Under the pieces are notes generated by a model, which was not told the DNA's origin, ran no database searches, and saw only the letters and a list, made by a program, of their open reading frames with translations. A stretch of 64,000 nt of DNA, taken from assembly GCA_001630475.1 (NCBI GenBank), contig KV419424.1, forward strand, positions 126,931 through 190,930, written 5' to 3'. Positions 12,434 through 23,571 of the stretch are shown here, piece by piece. This stretch comes from Sistotremastrum niveocremeum HHB9708 (taxonomy: Eukaryota > Basidiomycota > Agaricomycetes > Sistotremastrales > Sistotremastraceae). Position numbers and translations under genes: made by a program. Positions within the stretch are counted from its first letter, which is position 1, and each line of letters opens with the position of its first letter.

Positions 12434-13680
12434 TAGGGCCCTGTTTGGCGTTGTTTGTCCCCTTCAGCTTTGACTTCACTAGTCTCGTCCCCAGACCACT
12501 ATAGACGTTGTTTGCGCGTATTTGTTTTCTGTCAACGCGCACGTCTATAGGGTCTGGTCCAATGTTATTTTTCATGACATCATACTCTCGGCTCAACTCT
12601 CGGCACATGACCCCGGCCAGTCGCGGGAATCATCTTCAGTGTCCAAGGATCATGCTGTATTCACACGAAATTCAGCCGTTTTATTGCATTGAAGCGTCGC
12701 ATGAGCCTCCCAAAGCCCAAATTATTCCCCAACAGCCTGAATTTGAGTTATACCACGAGATAATGCTTATCTGTTTTGCATTTGCCGCATTGAAGCTCAC
12801 CTACCCGACGACAACGAGGAGCTAGCTGCTCAGAGTAGTTGCCAAATCGTGTTCACAGTGTGTGAAGACATAAAAGGTTTCTCATCGCAGGCCGTCGCTC
12901 TGACAGTCCTCAACTTCTTGCCCTCAGAAGAGAAACTCCACTCCTGTGGACCTCAGAAAAAATCCACGGACAAAGACAAGGAGGTATAATGTAGACAAAG
13001 ATGTCTCCGAGTCTGTTTTATCCATCTTGCGTCAGTCTGCGCTTGGTCGGGGCACAAGCTATCTCGTTTTGCTACGATTATTACGGTGCAGACATGATCT
13101 CCGAAGCTCGGCCGAGACCTTGAGGATGCCCGAGCTCATGTTCGGATTGATGTTTGCCGAGGCGATGACATCATGCGAAAGTTGGTTTGGACCAGACCCT
13201 CTAGAGACGCGCTTTGACAGAAAACAAACAAGCGCAAACTCTCTAGTGGGTCTGGGAACGAGACTATGACTTCACCCGAATCACCGAGCGTGCTACATGT
13301 CCAACAGGCCATACAGACTCCGCTCTCCCATCTCTTCCCCGTACTCCCACCTCCCCCATCCAACAGCCCTCCCCACTGTTGGATGTGCGCATCTTCGTAC
13401 GTCGTTGCTTGCGCAAGCGAGTGGCGGCTAGATAACTCTGTGCTGTGGCTTATGCGGAAGCATCAAAACCGAGGCATGTCATGATAGGCGCGCCCGGGCC
13501 ACTCATGGGGTTAGCGCAGTTTCTCTCTCTCTTTCTCTCTCTCTTGTCGACGTGTCCTCGTTCCCCACCCCCCCTCTCTCAAAAGGTAGCCCTTTCATTG
13601 ATATTCATCGTCGGTCTATCAACTAACGCGTGTAACCCTAGCTCACCCCCACCATCCTCGTAAAGCACCAGGGCTGAGTC
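12434..13680 (+). repeat. Local repeat, copy C, interrupted by a MITE
   Basis: The left piece (12434-12479) matches 8071-8115 of copy A: the ggccctgtttggcg block followed by tttgtccccttcagc. The match resumes at 13267 with ttcacccgaatcaccgag and continues to about 13586. The interruption is exactly the 787-bp element described separately. After 13586 the sequence resembles the intron and next exon of copies A and B (13587-13680) but skips the intervening 400-bp segment they carry, so copy C has a different internal structure. Confidence 0.6.
12480..13266. mobile_element. Non-autonomous Mutator-like (MULE) MITE, 787 bp
   Basis: Terminal inverted repeats of about 105 bp (12480-12584 and 13160-13266) begin TAGTCTCGT and CCAGACC and match in inverse orientation at roughly 80 percent. 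Identical 9-bp direct repeats TGACTTCAC flank it (12471-12479 and 13267-13275). Copy A of the host repeat has a single TGCCTTCAC at the same point (8107-8115), which is the expected empty site. Long TIRs with a 9-bp duplication are the signature of Mutator-like elements. Each TIR also folds on itself (CAGACC..CTATAGACG near 12492-12506 against CGTCTATAGGGTCTG near 12542-12556). There is no transposase ORF inside, so it would have to be moved in trans; the 550-bp core matches nothing I recognise. Confidence 0.85.
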
Positions 13681-14030
13681 CTCGGTGACTTTCAATTATC
13701 ATTTGTTCCATTATCCCTCAATCGCACGGTATTCTGAGCACTTGCTCTGGTTGATCTTTACTCTCCACTCCACGATAGGTCTGTATTAAACTGACTTCCT
13801 TGCCTGAGCAGTCATCCTTCGTTTATTCTTACTTCCTGTAGTATAGCAGTTTTGTCTGCCGTAGCCTTACACTGTATATGGTTATTGGCGCACTTGTCGT
13901 CCATTACTATCAGTAAATTTATGTCGAAATGCCAATATCGAAATGATCACTCGTCTGGGCCGATCGTTCAACCCAGCAGAGTTAAAACTGTCTAAGCGGA
14001 TAGCTACGCAAGAACTACAGAATAGAAGAG
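13681..14030. other. Intergenic spacer
   Basis: AT-rich sequence between repeat copy C and the 3' end of the CCNDBP1-like gene. No ORF, RNA gene or repeat recognised. Confidence 0.35.
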
Positions 14031-15292
14031 TTATCCATCGGTGTTTCTGGAGATCACTTTCACGGCCTCCTTCTCGCGCTCGATCTGCTCAGTGCACACC
14101 TGGAACCACTTGGCGTCTTTAATCGCAGCTGCTGACGGTGCTGACTCGGAGTCCTCTTCCGCCACAGAGTGGATTCGCGTCAGGGCTCCCAGCGAGGCTA
14201 TAAACTCATCCGCAGCTTCCGAGATCATTTCCAAGTCGTGAGAAGGATGGAGCGCAGAGACAAGGTCGTCGACCGTCGAAAGGAGGCTTGATGAGCATTC
14301 CAAGATCTCGTCAAACCTAGAAGCAGGCCAGGCTGCCACCGCGTCCCGTCGAAGCCGATGCGACAGTAAACGAGCATGTAAGAGGTTAGTGAGCCGGAGG
14401 AGCCGTTGTACCTGTGTTAATTTTGTAAGATGTATGGGTATATCTTGAGACCGATGCCTCATGTACCTTTTCGCATCTGGTCTTTTCAATTTCCGTCAGC
14501 TCTTCTTTTTTCCCGACTTCAAGATCAAGATCCAATTCATCCCAGCCATCGTCTTCGTCCTCTCCAGATATGATGCCACCGAGCTCTGACAGAGCATCGT
14601 CTAGAGCACTCTGATTCTCTGCCCATCTCGATCGAACGGCTCCAAGGTTGTCTCCCACATCTCGAACGGTAGCAGCGGCTTTCTCCAACGACTCATGAGC
14701 CGAACCTGTCCGCAAGAGGTACTCTTTTGAATCGGATCCCTTGCTTGACGCCAGGGATATGAGGGAGCGCACGAGGGCTAGCAGAGCGGAGAGAACGGAT
14801 GAGGTTTCCCATCGAACGGCTTTCGTAAAGACCGAGCCGTGATGTGAGGGACTGAAGGAGGAGGTGCAAGTGATGAATTGATTTGTCTGAAAGCCTCTGG
14901 TTTAGTGTTACAAGTTTTTTCGAACGACGGGCTTACCTTCTGCTCAAGTTCCGCCGTAGATGCGACAGCTGCGTCCCAGCTCGCCGGGGGTTTCATGGCC
15001 AATGACAACTTGGTACATGCGTTGCGTAGCAGCGTTGTCAGCTTAATGTAATCATCTGTCAGTGCCTGCAAAGGCTGCTCTTCGACATTTTGAGTTGAAG
15101 TGAGTGAGTCGACGTGATTGATGGATGTAGTGATCAGGACCGCGAGGGCTTCCAGAGAATGCAGGGCTGGATAAAGACTGGTCAGATCGTATGAGGCGTG
15201 TTCTCTTATAAACTTGGTATTTTCTTACTTTTGTCCATTGTCGGCAGCGAAGGAGATCGGGACGTTCCAGGCTCCGACTCATTTCCCAGCAT
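14031..15292 (-). CDS. Cyclin-D1-binding protein 1-like (GCIP family)
   Basis: Four exons splice cleanly to about 370 residues: start MLGNESEPGTSRSP at 15292, MDK|TLHSLEALAVL, ELEQK|TNQFITCTSS and TRCEK|VQRLLRLTN, stop at 14031. The product is a mostly helical protein with an acidic central segment (SGEDEDDGWDELDLDLEVGK) and C-terminal helices. Helix content, the early LTTLLRNACTKLSLAM segment, the WDEL acidic linker and overall length resemble the CCNDBP1/GCIP family (helix-loop-helix type proteins linked to cell-cycle control in animals). The match is by general pattern, not by an invariant motif. A CGTTGT-type microsatellite (about 15291-15325) lies right at the start codon. It is divergent from the YME1 gene. 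Confidence 0.55.
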
Positions 15293-15587
15293 CGTTGTCG
15301 TTGTCGTTGTCGTTGTCGTACTCTTCGCTGCTTGACTGTCTCTCTGGTGCTCGCGCACGATGTGGCAGCCCACTCTGCTGTCGTTCCCTAAGGTGGCTTT
15401 TGAATTAATGCACTGACCCAATAACTCACACCTCGATAGTCCTTTCGCCTCTCGCCAGGATGTTCGCGCCTTGTCCATATCCCAAGCACACGCCCTGAAC
15501 AAGCGGCAGTCCGTGCTCGGTCTAGAGTTCTGAGCACAACGGTGATTCACTTCGTAGGCGTATTGAGAAATTGGCTCACAAAACTAT

Positions 15588-18500
15588 AGACATTCTCGAG
15601 CCGAAATACAAACCTATGTCTGCCACGACCGAGCCCCCCGAATCGATCGTTCCTCTCTTTCCTTTCGACCCCGTCTCATCATCATACACCTTATTCACCT
15701 ATCAACCCCTTATTATATCGCTCACTGTCCCTTGGATCATTATTTTCTCGCCCGTCACGATTTTCAAGCCCCGAGACCATCGCTTCAGTAGGAAGGTTGG
15801 AAGCCGAGGCCAACGCTGCTCCGTTAGATGAAGCGAAGCAAATCGCATTATATCAAGGCCTTCTGAGGCTAGACATGAAGGAGGGTCTCGACAGGCTTCT
15901 AGCCAGATGGGAGCGAATGTGTCAATTTGTGCGTATGAATTCTTGGATTTGTTCTCTGCATATTCAAAGTAATCCAGGATCGACATTCACCCTTGATCCG
16001 CTCGGATACACTCTTCCAACTCTACTGCACAGCTTTGGCCAAGTCAGGGCTGCAAAAGTCCATTCTTCCCGCTGCTCGCCATCGCGAATCACTTCTCGCT
16101 CTGCCACCTCCATCGCCGGTCCAGCCGGCTACGTCGAATAGTCAGCCTACCCCCACGGTTTCTTCCAGTGAACAAATAGCGCAGGCCGCCCTCAGTGGGC
16201 AGCTGGCACCGTTAGGTACTCCATCGGCCTCACCAGTTGGAGTGGGTGCTACCCCGGCTGCGACGGTTGCTCAGATCCTCAGCCAAGGTGGCACTGGAGT
16301 TGTTGGTAATCCAATCCACGTCAGTGTCAGCGAACGTCAGCATACATTCCCTTATCGTCACCTATCTCCCGTCTGACGCATGCATCTAGCGAAAGGTGCT
16401 GCACTTTATAGGATTATTCGGTTCATCGTCTTGACAGGCGTCGGCGCTTTCTGTACGTCTTTGTAGGGCTCCTAAATTTCTGATAAGCTGAGCTGAAAAC
16501 GACAGTCATTCTTACCTTCTTCGCCGTTCTACTGGAGAACTCTGGGCTTCTCAAAGCTGGTCCTCAAACAACTCAATTCGAGCCTACTCAGGGAAAGACT
16601 GTCAAGTTCAGCGACGTTCACGGAGTCGATGAAGCTAAAGAGGTCAGCTGACAGATGGCATTCCCAAAACAAATAACTCAGATGTGACATAACATAGGAA
16701 TTGAAGGAAGTCGTACAGTTCCTCAAGGACCCTACGAAGTTCTCTACTCTTGGTGGCAGACTGCCCAAAGGCGTTCTTCTCACTGGACCTCCCGGAACCG
16801 GTAAGACGATGTTAGCGAGGGCAGTTGCTGGAGAAGCAGGTGTTGTAAGTAATTTGCGTTGGGTTTCTCCAGCGGATCACTCATCAAGCTGCCTAGCCTT
16901 TCCTATATGCATCAGGGTACGAAGCCGTGTGAAAGTGACTGCCACACGAACTTATCCTTTTGTTGTAGAGCCGAATTCGACGAAATCTTCGTGGGAGTAG
17001 GCGCCAAGCGCATTCGAGAATTGTTTGCTACGGCACGCAAGAAACAACCGGCTATCATCTTTATTGATGAGTTGGATGCGATTGGCAGCAAGCGCAGTCC
17101 CAAAGACCAGCATTACATGAAACAAGTATGTCGAATCTTAGGTACTCCTTCGTGAGACTTATGATAGTGAAAGACCTTGAATCAACTGCTTGTCGAACTG
17201 GATGGATTTGCCCAAACCGGTATATGATTTTTGCCGACCTGCATACATGCATATAGCTTACCCATCATTGTCAGAGGGCGTCATTGTTATCGCAGCGACC
17301 AATTTCCCTCAGACGCTAGACAAGTAAATATGGCAATCAGAAGATTCATGGAGCTTTACTGATTTGTCACTAGCGCTCTTGTTCGTCCTGGACGTTTTGA
17401 TAAGAAGATTGCTGTGCCTTTGCCCGATGTCAAAGGTAATTACTTGTGTCTTGTGATGCTATGATCTACATCTAAAGATGTCCAGGCCGAAGTCAAATAC
17501 TCAAACACCACATGGCAAACATTATCTCTTCTACGGGTATGTCAACCCTTTCCAGGTATCACTTCACATTCTTATCGGTGTGCCAGACGTCGATCCTATG
17601 ATTATTGCTCGTGGAACGGCTGGATTCTCTGGTGCAGACTTGCAGAATATGGTCAAGTTCGTGCCATCGATCATACGCACGTTGATCCTTTGTTGACAAG
17701 TCTGACAACAGCCAGGCTGCCGTCCAAGCTTCTCGAGACGGCTGTCAATCAGTAGAACTCAAACACTTCGAATGGGCAAAGGTTCGATCACTTCTCTTGA
17801 TAGAAGGACGGCTTCTGAAGCTGCCACGCAGGATCGAATTATCATGGGCGCAGAACGCAAAACGCAATACATTGATGACAAAGTGAAGAAGCTCACGGCA
17901 TACCATGAGGTCAGCGGCGCCGATAACTCTGGGGAATTGATATTCAGAAGAATATATACAGGGCGGGCACGCATTGGTTGCACTGTATACCGAAGGAGCC
18001 ATGCCGTTACACAAGGTAACATGTGTCCCTCGAGGTCATGCATTGGGAATGGTGAGTATATGGAATAGCATGGAAAGAGCCTCGGTGGTGACAACTGCTC
18101 TGTAGACAACGCAACTTCCCGAGGGTGATCGCTTCTCGGTATCCCGGAAAGAGTTCTTAGCGGAGATCGACGTGTGCATGGGTGGCCGAGTAGCCGAAGA
18201 ACTCGGTAAGCGAAATTCTTAATCGAAGAGCGAGATTCTGAGCGATATGGTTTCATTTCACAGTCTATGGGTATGACGCGGTCACGAGCGGTGCTTCCTC
18301 AGATCTTGAGCATGCCACTGATACTGCAAAACGTATGGTGACGGTAAGACATTTTCTTTTTTTTATTTGTTGATGAGCCAAAAGCTTATCGGAGCAATCT
18401 CGCAGAGTTATGGACTGTCGGATAAAATTGGCCCTGTGTATATCTCGGAGTCCGACATGTCGTTGAGTCCTCAGATTCGTGAAGATATCGAGCGGGAAGT

Positions 18501-18795
18501 ACGGAGGTATGTGGTTCCGCTCGGATGCATTGGCTGGTATAGAGTTTGACGGTTGCCGCAGCATCGTGGAAGCTGGCCAATCGCGTGTGCTCAAGTTACT
18601 GAAAGAGCGAGAAGTGGAATTGCACCGGGTATGTTTACTGCTTCTGGTTTACGTCAGGATGCAAGGGTTGATTTATTCGTCATTGTGCAGCTTGCAGACG
18701 CGTTGATAGAACACGAGACGCTAGACTCGAACGAGGTGCGAAGGGTCGTGCGAGGGGATAAAGTTCGGGAAAGCGAGGAGTCGACCAAGTTATAG
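15588..18795 (+). CDS. YME1: Mitochondrial i-AAA protease (YME1 type)
   Basis: ATP-dependent zinc metalloprotease of the mitochondrial inner membrane with its active site facing the intermembrane space. In order: presequence-like Ser/Arg-rich N-terminus ([19 protein letters not shown]), a helical region ([16 protein letters not shown]), one membrane segment ([13 protein letters not shown]..), AAA domain with Walker A GPPGTGKT, Walker [12 protein letters not shown] and [11 protein letters not shown], then peptidase motif HEGGH, split by an intron at 17910-17961, and the family C-terminus. Several introns of 50-80 nt interrupt it. A single membrane segment and the sequence type point to the i-AAA rather than the m-AAA class. 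The initiator ATG was not found in frame; the coding frame is open from about 15588, so a short 5' exon is probably missing. Stop at 18793. Confidence 0.88.
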
Positions 18796-19139
18796 GATGC
18801 GCTTGGGTTGCCGGCTGCCTGGCCGGGGCGCGTGCAGCATTTCCGGGAACGTTTGAGGCAGCGGGCTCGTGGGGTGGATCTAGCTCTTCGTCTCGCCCTG
18901 GATTCTTGTCCGAATTCTAATTCTTGTTCTTGTTCTACGGTCTGTTCTGATGAGTAGTGGCAGCATTGAATGACATACGACTAATACCTATTTCACCGTG
19001 CCCTGGTGAGATGGATGTGAAGAGCGGTCGAGTGATGCGCGACGGTGAAGAGAAGAGGCACTGGTCTGGTTTGAGAATAGCCATCAAATTGGATGTCAGC
19101 GTTGACGTGTATTCGAGAAATGCTAGTTTCAAATTCTAA
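18796..19139. other. Intergenic spacer
   Basis: Separates the YME1 stop from the small Cys-rich gene; should contain the YME1 3' UTR and the latter's promoter. No motif stands out. Confidence 0.3.
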
Positions 19140-19841
19140 ATGGCGCATATACGCGTGGCTCACCGTCCCTTGGCCATTCTCACCGACGACGATCATCAGT
19201 ACGTAGGGTTCGTCCAGCCCTATAAAGTCGGCCACCCCTTCCCCTTTCACTGCCCTCTCAACTGCGACACCAACATCAAGGGACGCTATCTTATCCCGAG
19301 CATTACTCCATAACGACCACCCAGTATGTCTCACTTGCGCTCGCTATATCTCCTCTGCTCACCGCCCACTAGTACGCCCTCATCGTCTCCTCTAACGCCT
19401 CCCTCAAGTTGCTCCCGCCCCGCGAGCTTCTTGAAACGTTGTCGGCATCTTTTTGCCCGGTCCCGCTCCTCACTGCACCAAGATCTCGGCCCCGATTCTT
19501 GTATCCTCTTTCTGAGCTATGTGCCATAGGTGCGCTCAACCCATGTCTTTTAATCCTCAATTTTGACTGATTTACTGTGGCAGAGTGCTCAACTTCACCC
19601 GGCACAGCTGCACTCACCTCGAGCTGCAGAGCCAGGCAACCGTTGATTGTCGACAAACCGACTGCTTTCTCTCCTCTGCTCACCCTTCCAAACACACATC
19701 ATGCTCCTGTCGACGGTACTATGCGTGAGTGTTTCGAAATATTACATTCGCAGAGCACCTCTGAGCCACCCGATCGTATTCAGGCAGCCACAGCGAATAG
19801 TGACAGGAGAGTCGCCACAGAAGTGTAGACAATGCCGCTAA
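19140..19841 (+). CDS. Small Cys-rich protein, candidate zinc-binding, five exons
   Basis: Five short exons join with matching phases: 19140-19198, 19281-19323, 19373-19529, 19586-19724, 19754-19841, giving 161 residues. Donors and acceptors are GTACGT/AAG, GTATGT/TAG, GTGCGC/GAG and GTGAGT/CAG. The N-terminal half is ordinary globular-looking sequence (HPYALIVSSNASLKLLPPRE). The C-terminal third is rich in Cys/His: RHSC, VDCRQTDC, SAHPSKHTSCSC and a final KCRQCR, which suggests one or two zinc sites. I do not recognise the family. The coherent phase at every junction and the Cys pairs argue for a real gene. It converges on XPD, whose stop is 86 bp away. Confidence 0.6.
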
Positions 19842-19926
19842 GACAAAATGCACCATTGTATCGACTCGCTCGAACTGTGCCTCCCTCCTCTCCAGCAAGT
19901 CGTGCCACGAAAAAGAAGCGTCCGTA

Positions 19927-22900
19927 TTACGGATCGACCTCCATTTCGGCCAAGATTTCATCTGGAAGACCACCATCACCATACTCATCTTCGTCCATCT
20001 CCTCATCTCTCTCCGCTTGCATGCCCATATCAATCTCCGACGCTTTCCTTTTCTCTTGCGCCTTGAGTACATCTTCCAATGTCCACAGTGAAATTCCCGT
20101 TTGGTTCTCAGTACTGCTCTGCGAGATAGTCCTCATAAAGAGCTTTGACAACACCAGTGCCATATCCGTAGACAGATTTGCTGCAGTGTCTGTAATGTAT
20201 TGGTTGATCCATCGAGGTAATTTCGCTCGCTTGTCAGATCTGGCGAATCTCTGCGAAGATCACCATATTAGGCTTTTCCATTGATCGAAGCTGAGCAGAG
20301 AGCGCGTCTTCTTCACCTTATCGGCGAATACCATCAACCCCCAATCTGTTTTCCCACGCAGGACTCGTCCTACACATTGAGCCGCGTTACGCATGGCGTC
20401 AAAGCCTAGAAACTCTGATTCTCGTATCCGATATGCATCGCGAAGATATTCCAAGCGAGCCTGTCAACTCAAAATTCAGCCCAAGTCCGACACCGAACGC
20501 TGGCCGACTCACCTTCAGGATACGGCTCTCGGTGTATTGGTAAGGTACACTACCTTGCGTGAGCCCTTTTGGCACAACTTTAGCCGAAAGAGAAACTTAC
20601 CCAAACATAATGACGGCACGGCCATAGTTATGATCAAAATCAATGCCCTCAGACACCTTGCCTCGAGCTACTGATAACAGGATAGCACCCCTACCGTTGT
20701 CGCATGCCTGCATTAACCCTATTTAAAAACAACCATGTGCAAAGGTACACCCGCCCACTTACGCGGCGATAGTTCTCCAAAGCAATGCTAGTCTCGTTCG
20801 CGTCTGGGGTCTCCACAAATATGAGCTTGTGCTTCCAAACCTCGTTCAATATGCCCTGCAGAAAAAGGATTAGCGCAAGTGATATGACCACTGCAAACGC
20901 CATACCATGTCATTCCATGCGGCTACGATAGATTCCATATAAAGGTAGCTTGGAAAGAAGGCCACTATTCCATCCGGTACGATTTTGCTATACTCGATCA
21001 AAATACTCCCAAAATTTCGGACGACAGCCGGGTCGTTCCGCACTTCGAACCGAGAGCTGATGGCAACTTGATCGCTCCCTCGCGTAATTATCTGTACGCG
21101 TATTCGCTTAACTTAGTCGCCGAATCAAGGGCTCTAGGAAGAAATACGTACAAGCGGCAAGAAAGAGTTCCGGCTCAGTGTCATGGCATATGTCTCCTGG
21201 ACAACAGGTGTGAACTGCAGCATTTTAGGATACATATCCAAGGGAGAAATCGTCCCAGACGTGATGACCACACTGCTGAAACGTTCGAATACGGGTTTGA
21301 TGGCGAGCGAAGGGTCGAGGCATGTGAAGTGAAAGATGGGATTGGGAACAGTTGAGCTCTCCGTTTCGAAGGGTTCAAGGATCAGGAGAAAACCTACTCC
21401 AATAAGGATCAAGGAGAGCACGAGAGTACACAAATCCCACCTTTCTCATAAGTAGCAACAAGTGTGGCGAAGCTGGCCACTTTTTGGAGAGCATAATACT
21501 CGTCGAGTTGAGTGAGACTGAGTGTGCGAACCAACGACTGTAAACGTTCTGCACAGAACCTGCGACGAAGATTATGAGAACATTCAGGCTGAGAGTGGTC
21601 ATCATACTTCAAGGGTCTTCGTTCAATGAACGTAATGTCCTTCAAGTGCTGGAGGAAGGAGAGGGGGGTCTCCGCAACGACATGTAAAACACGCATTCGA
21701 GTCTACAGCGCAGTTAGCTCACCTAATGAATTCAGAGGTGTAGGTGAGCGTACCTTCAGATATTCCACAAACCGCTTCAAGAAAGCCACAAAGTGCTCGG
21801 CTTTCCTGATATTTCCAGGAATGGCTTCTTTTAATAGATCATCAGGGAGGACTACGGAGCATCCAGGTCAGACTTGGTAGGGCCTGAGGATGAAATCACG
21901 GTACCAGGATTTGACATGAAAGCGTCCTCATCTCTTGCCGCATCAGCCTCCTGCAAGCCTTCAACGAGTTTCGCATATTCGTCTTGAAGTTTTGAGGCAT
22001 CAGTCACTTTTATCCTAATTGGATGTCAGATGTAGTGATATGCCTTCCGTGACAAATCTCACTCTTCGATCTTCTCCCCGAGTCGTGATACACTGCGCGC
22101 TGCAGAATCCAACATAGGCCGGGTCAGGTCGATACTCAAAGACTCGATGCAAACGTTGTCTGAATAACCAGTGTCAGAAGACAAAGAGGCCAAGAATATA
22201 GTGATGCCTACCGATGTTGTGGGCTTCGTCGAAGACAACTATTGAATCTTTGGACAATTCCTTCGAGACTTGCTCCGCGACTTTTGGGTCCAGTAGATAA
22301 TGGAAAGAGTAAATGACGACGTTGACGAAAGGCATCTGTTTGACTGTCAGACTGGTTTGTTGTAGTTGAAACGTACATACCATTCGACGAATAGCAAAGT
22401 ACGGGCATAATCCCTTTTCTCGGCCATGCTGTTCGACATCCGAAAGTGTCCATATGCCACGCCCAAGCTGTGTTCCAGGTTCCAGTTCATTAAGACCCTA
22501 ATGGATAAGTGTGAGGGGAGAAGCAGAAGTATCGCGAATTATTCACCTCGTGCCAATCGCACAATGGGACCGATCCAGGATTTGCCCGACCTTTCTCACA
22601 AGCAGCGGCAGATGTTAGATCTCTACATCGAGCATCCACAACACGACCCTTCTTCTCCTTGGACACCTAAACATCGCGTTTCACATTGCTCTTTTAAGGT
22701 TTGTGGCAAACATGACGTACTTCGGGATGCAGGCATAGATTTTTCCGACTTGTCAAACCCAATCCTGTGAAGTTTCTCTCGTTTTCCTTCTCTTCTTCTG
22801 TCTCTGCATGCTCAATCCGATACGCCATAAGCCTCTTCAACTCTGCGAGAGCCTTCTCGATTTCAGGTACAGTTCGCGAGCAGTAGATCAGTTTGCGTTT

Positions 22901-23318
22901 TGTTGGATAGAACTACTCCATGTCAGTCACACATATGAACATAGACAGTGAATGACATACCTGCTGGTATGAGACAATGAGCGAAAGGAGGGAAACGGTC
23001 TTGCCTGTGCCCGAAGGCATTTCAAGTACACAATGTCCCTTCAAGGCCAATCAGCCTGCACTGTTCCCCAAAGATGCAGCCTATGATGGACGCACGGAGG
23101 CATCCAATGTTCGCTTCAAGTCGCACATATACTCCCATTGCTCTGCGGAATGAAACAAGACAAATCTTTAGTTCGTTTCTCGAAAAGCTGCTTGTTCAAC
23201 AGAGCACGCACCTGGATATATTCGGTCGTAAGGAAACACGACCTACTTCCTGATCAATAACAGGCTAATGCGATACCAAGAAAACTCGTACAGGAAGGTC
23301 ATCGATGTTGAACTTCAT
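19927..23318 (-). CDS. RAD3: TFIIH DNA helicase XPD/RAD3
   Basis: 5'-3' superfamily 2 helicase of TFIIH, acting in nucleotide excision repair and transcription initiation. Start [10 protein letters not shown] at 23318; the second exon gives [15 protein letters not shown]. Seen in order: Walker [10 protein letters not shown] (about 23000), [13 protein letters not shown], iron-sulphur domain cysteines in the LCLHPEV and [11 protein letters not shown] region, [17 protein letters not shown] box VVFDEAHNI (about 22215-22245), [46 protein letters not shown], then [16 protein letters not shown] and a C-terminus ending in EMEVDP. The order and the FDEAHNI motif match XPD rather than CHL1/FANCJ relatives. 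More than ten short introns interrupt the gene. No key motif is missing. Confidence 0.92.
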
Positions 23319-23571
23319 AACCAGAATGCCGGAGCCGCGACGCGAAGGTTTCCAAGTTCGCCGGATGCCTTCCGATGACTCAAAAAAAAACAAGTTTATA
23401 TTCGTCCACTTTACACACAGTCCGTCCGAGTGCCAACAATGTTCCAGTTAAGACACGTAAAATAGGGATAGTCTACAGTACTACAAAGGTCCAGTCCCAG
23501 CACCCAAGAAAGAAGTAAAGTACATGGAGGGTAACATTACGCATATAAAGCGCCTCCAAATGACAACTTCA

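Noticed and set aside
18935-19695. Minus-strand gene opposite the small Cys-rich gene
   Set aside because: Minus frames are open in parts but splice junctions do not join in phase and no motif appears, whereas all five plus exons fit.
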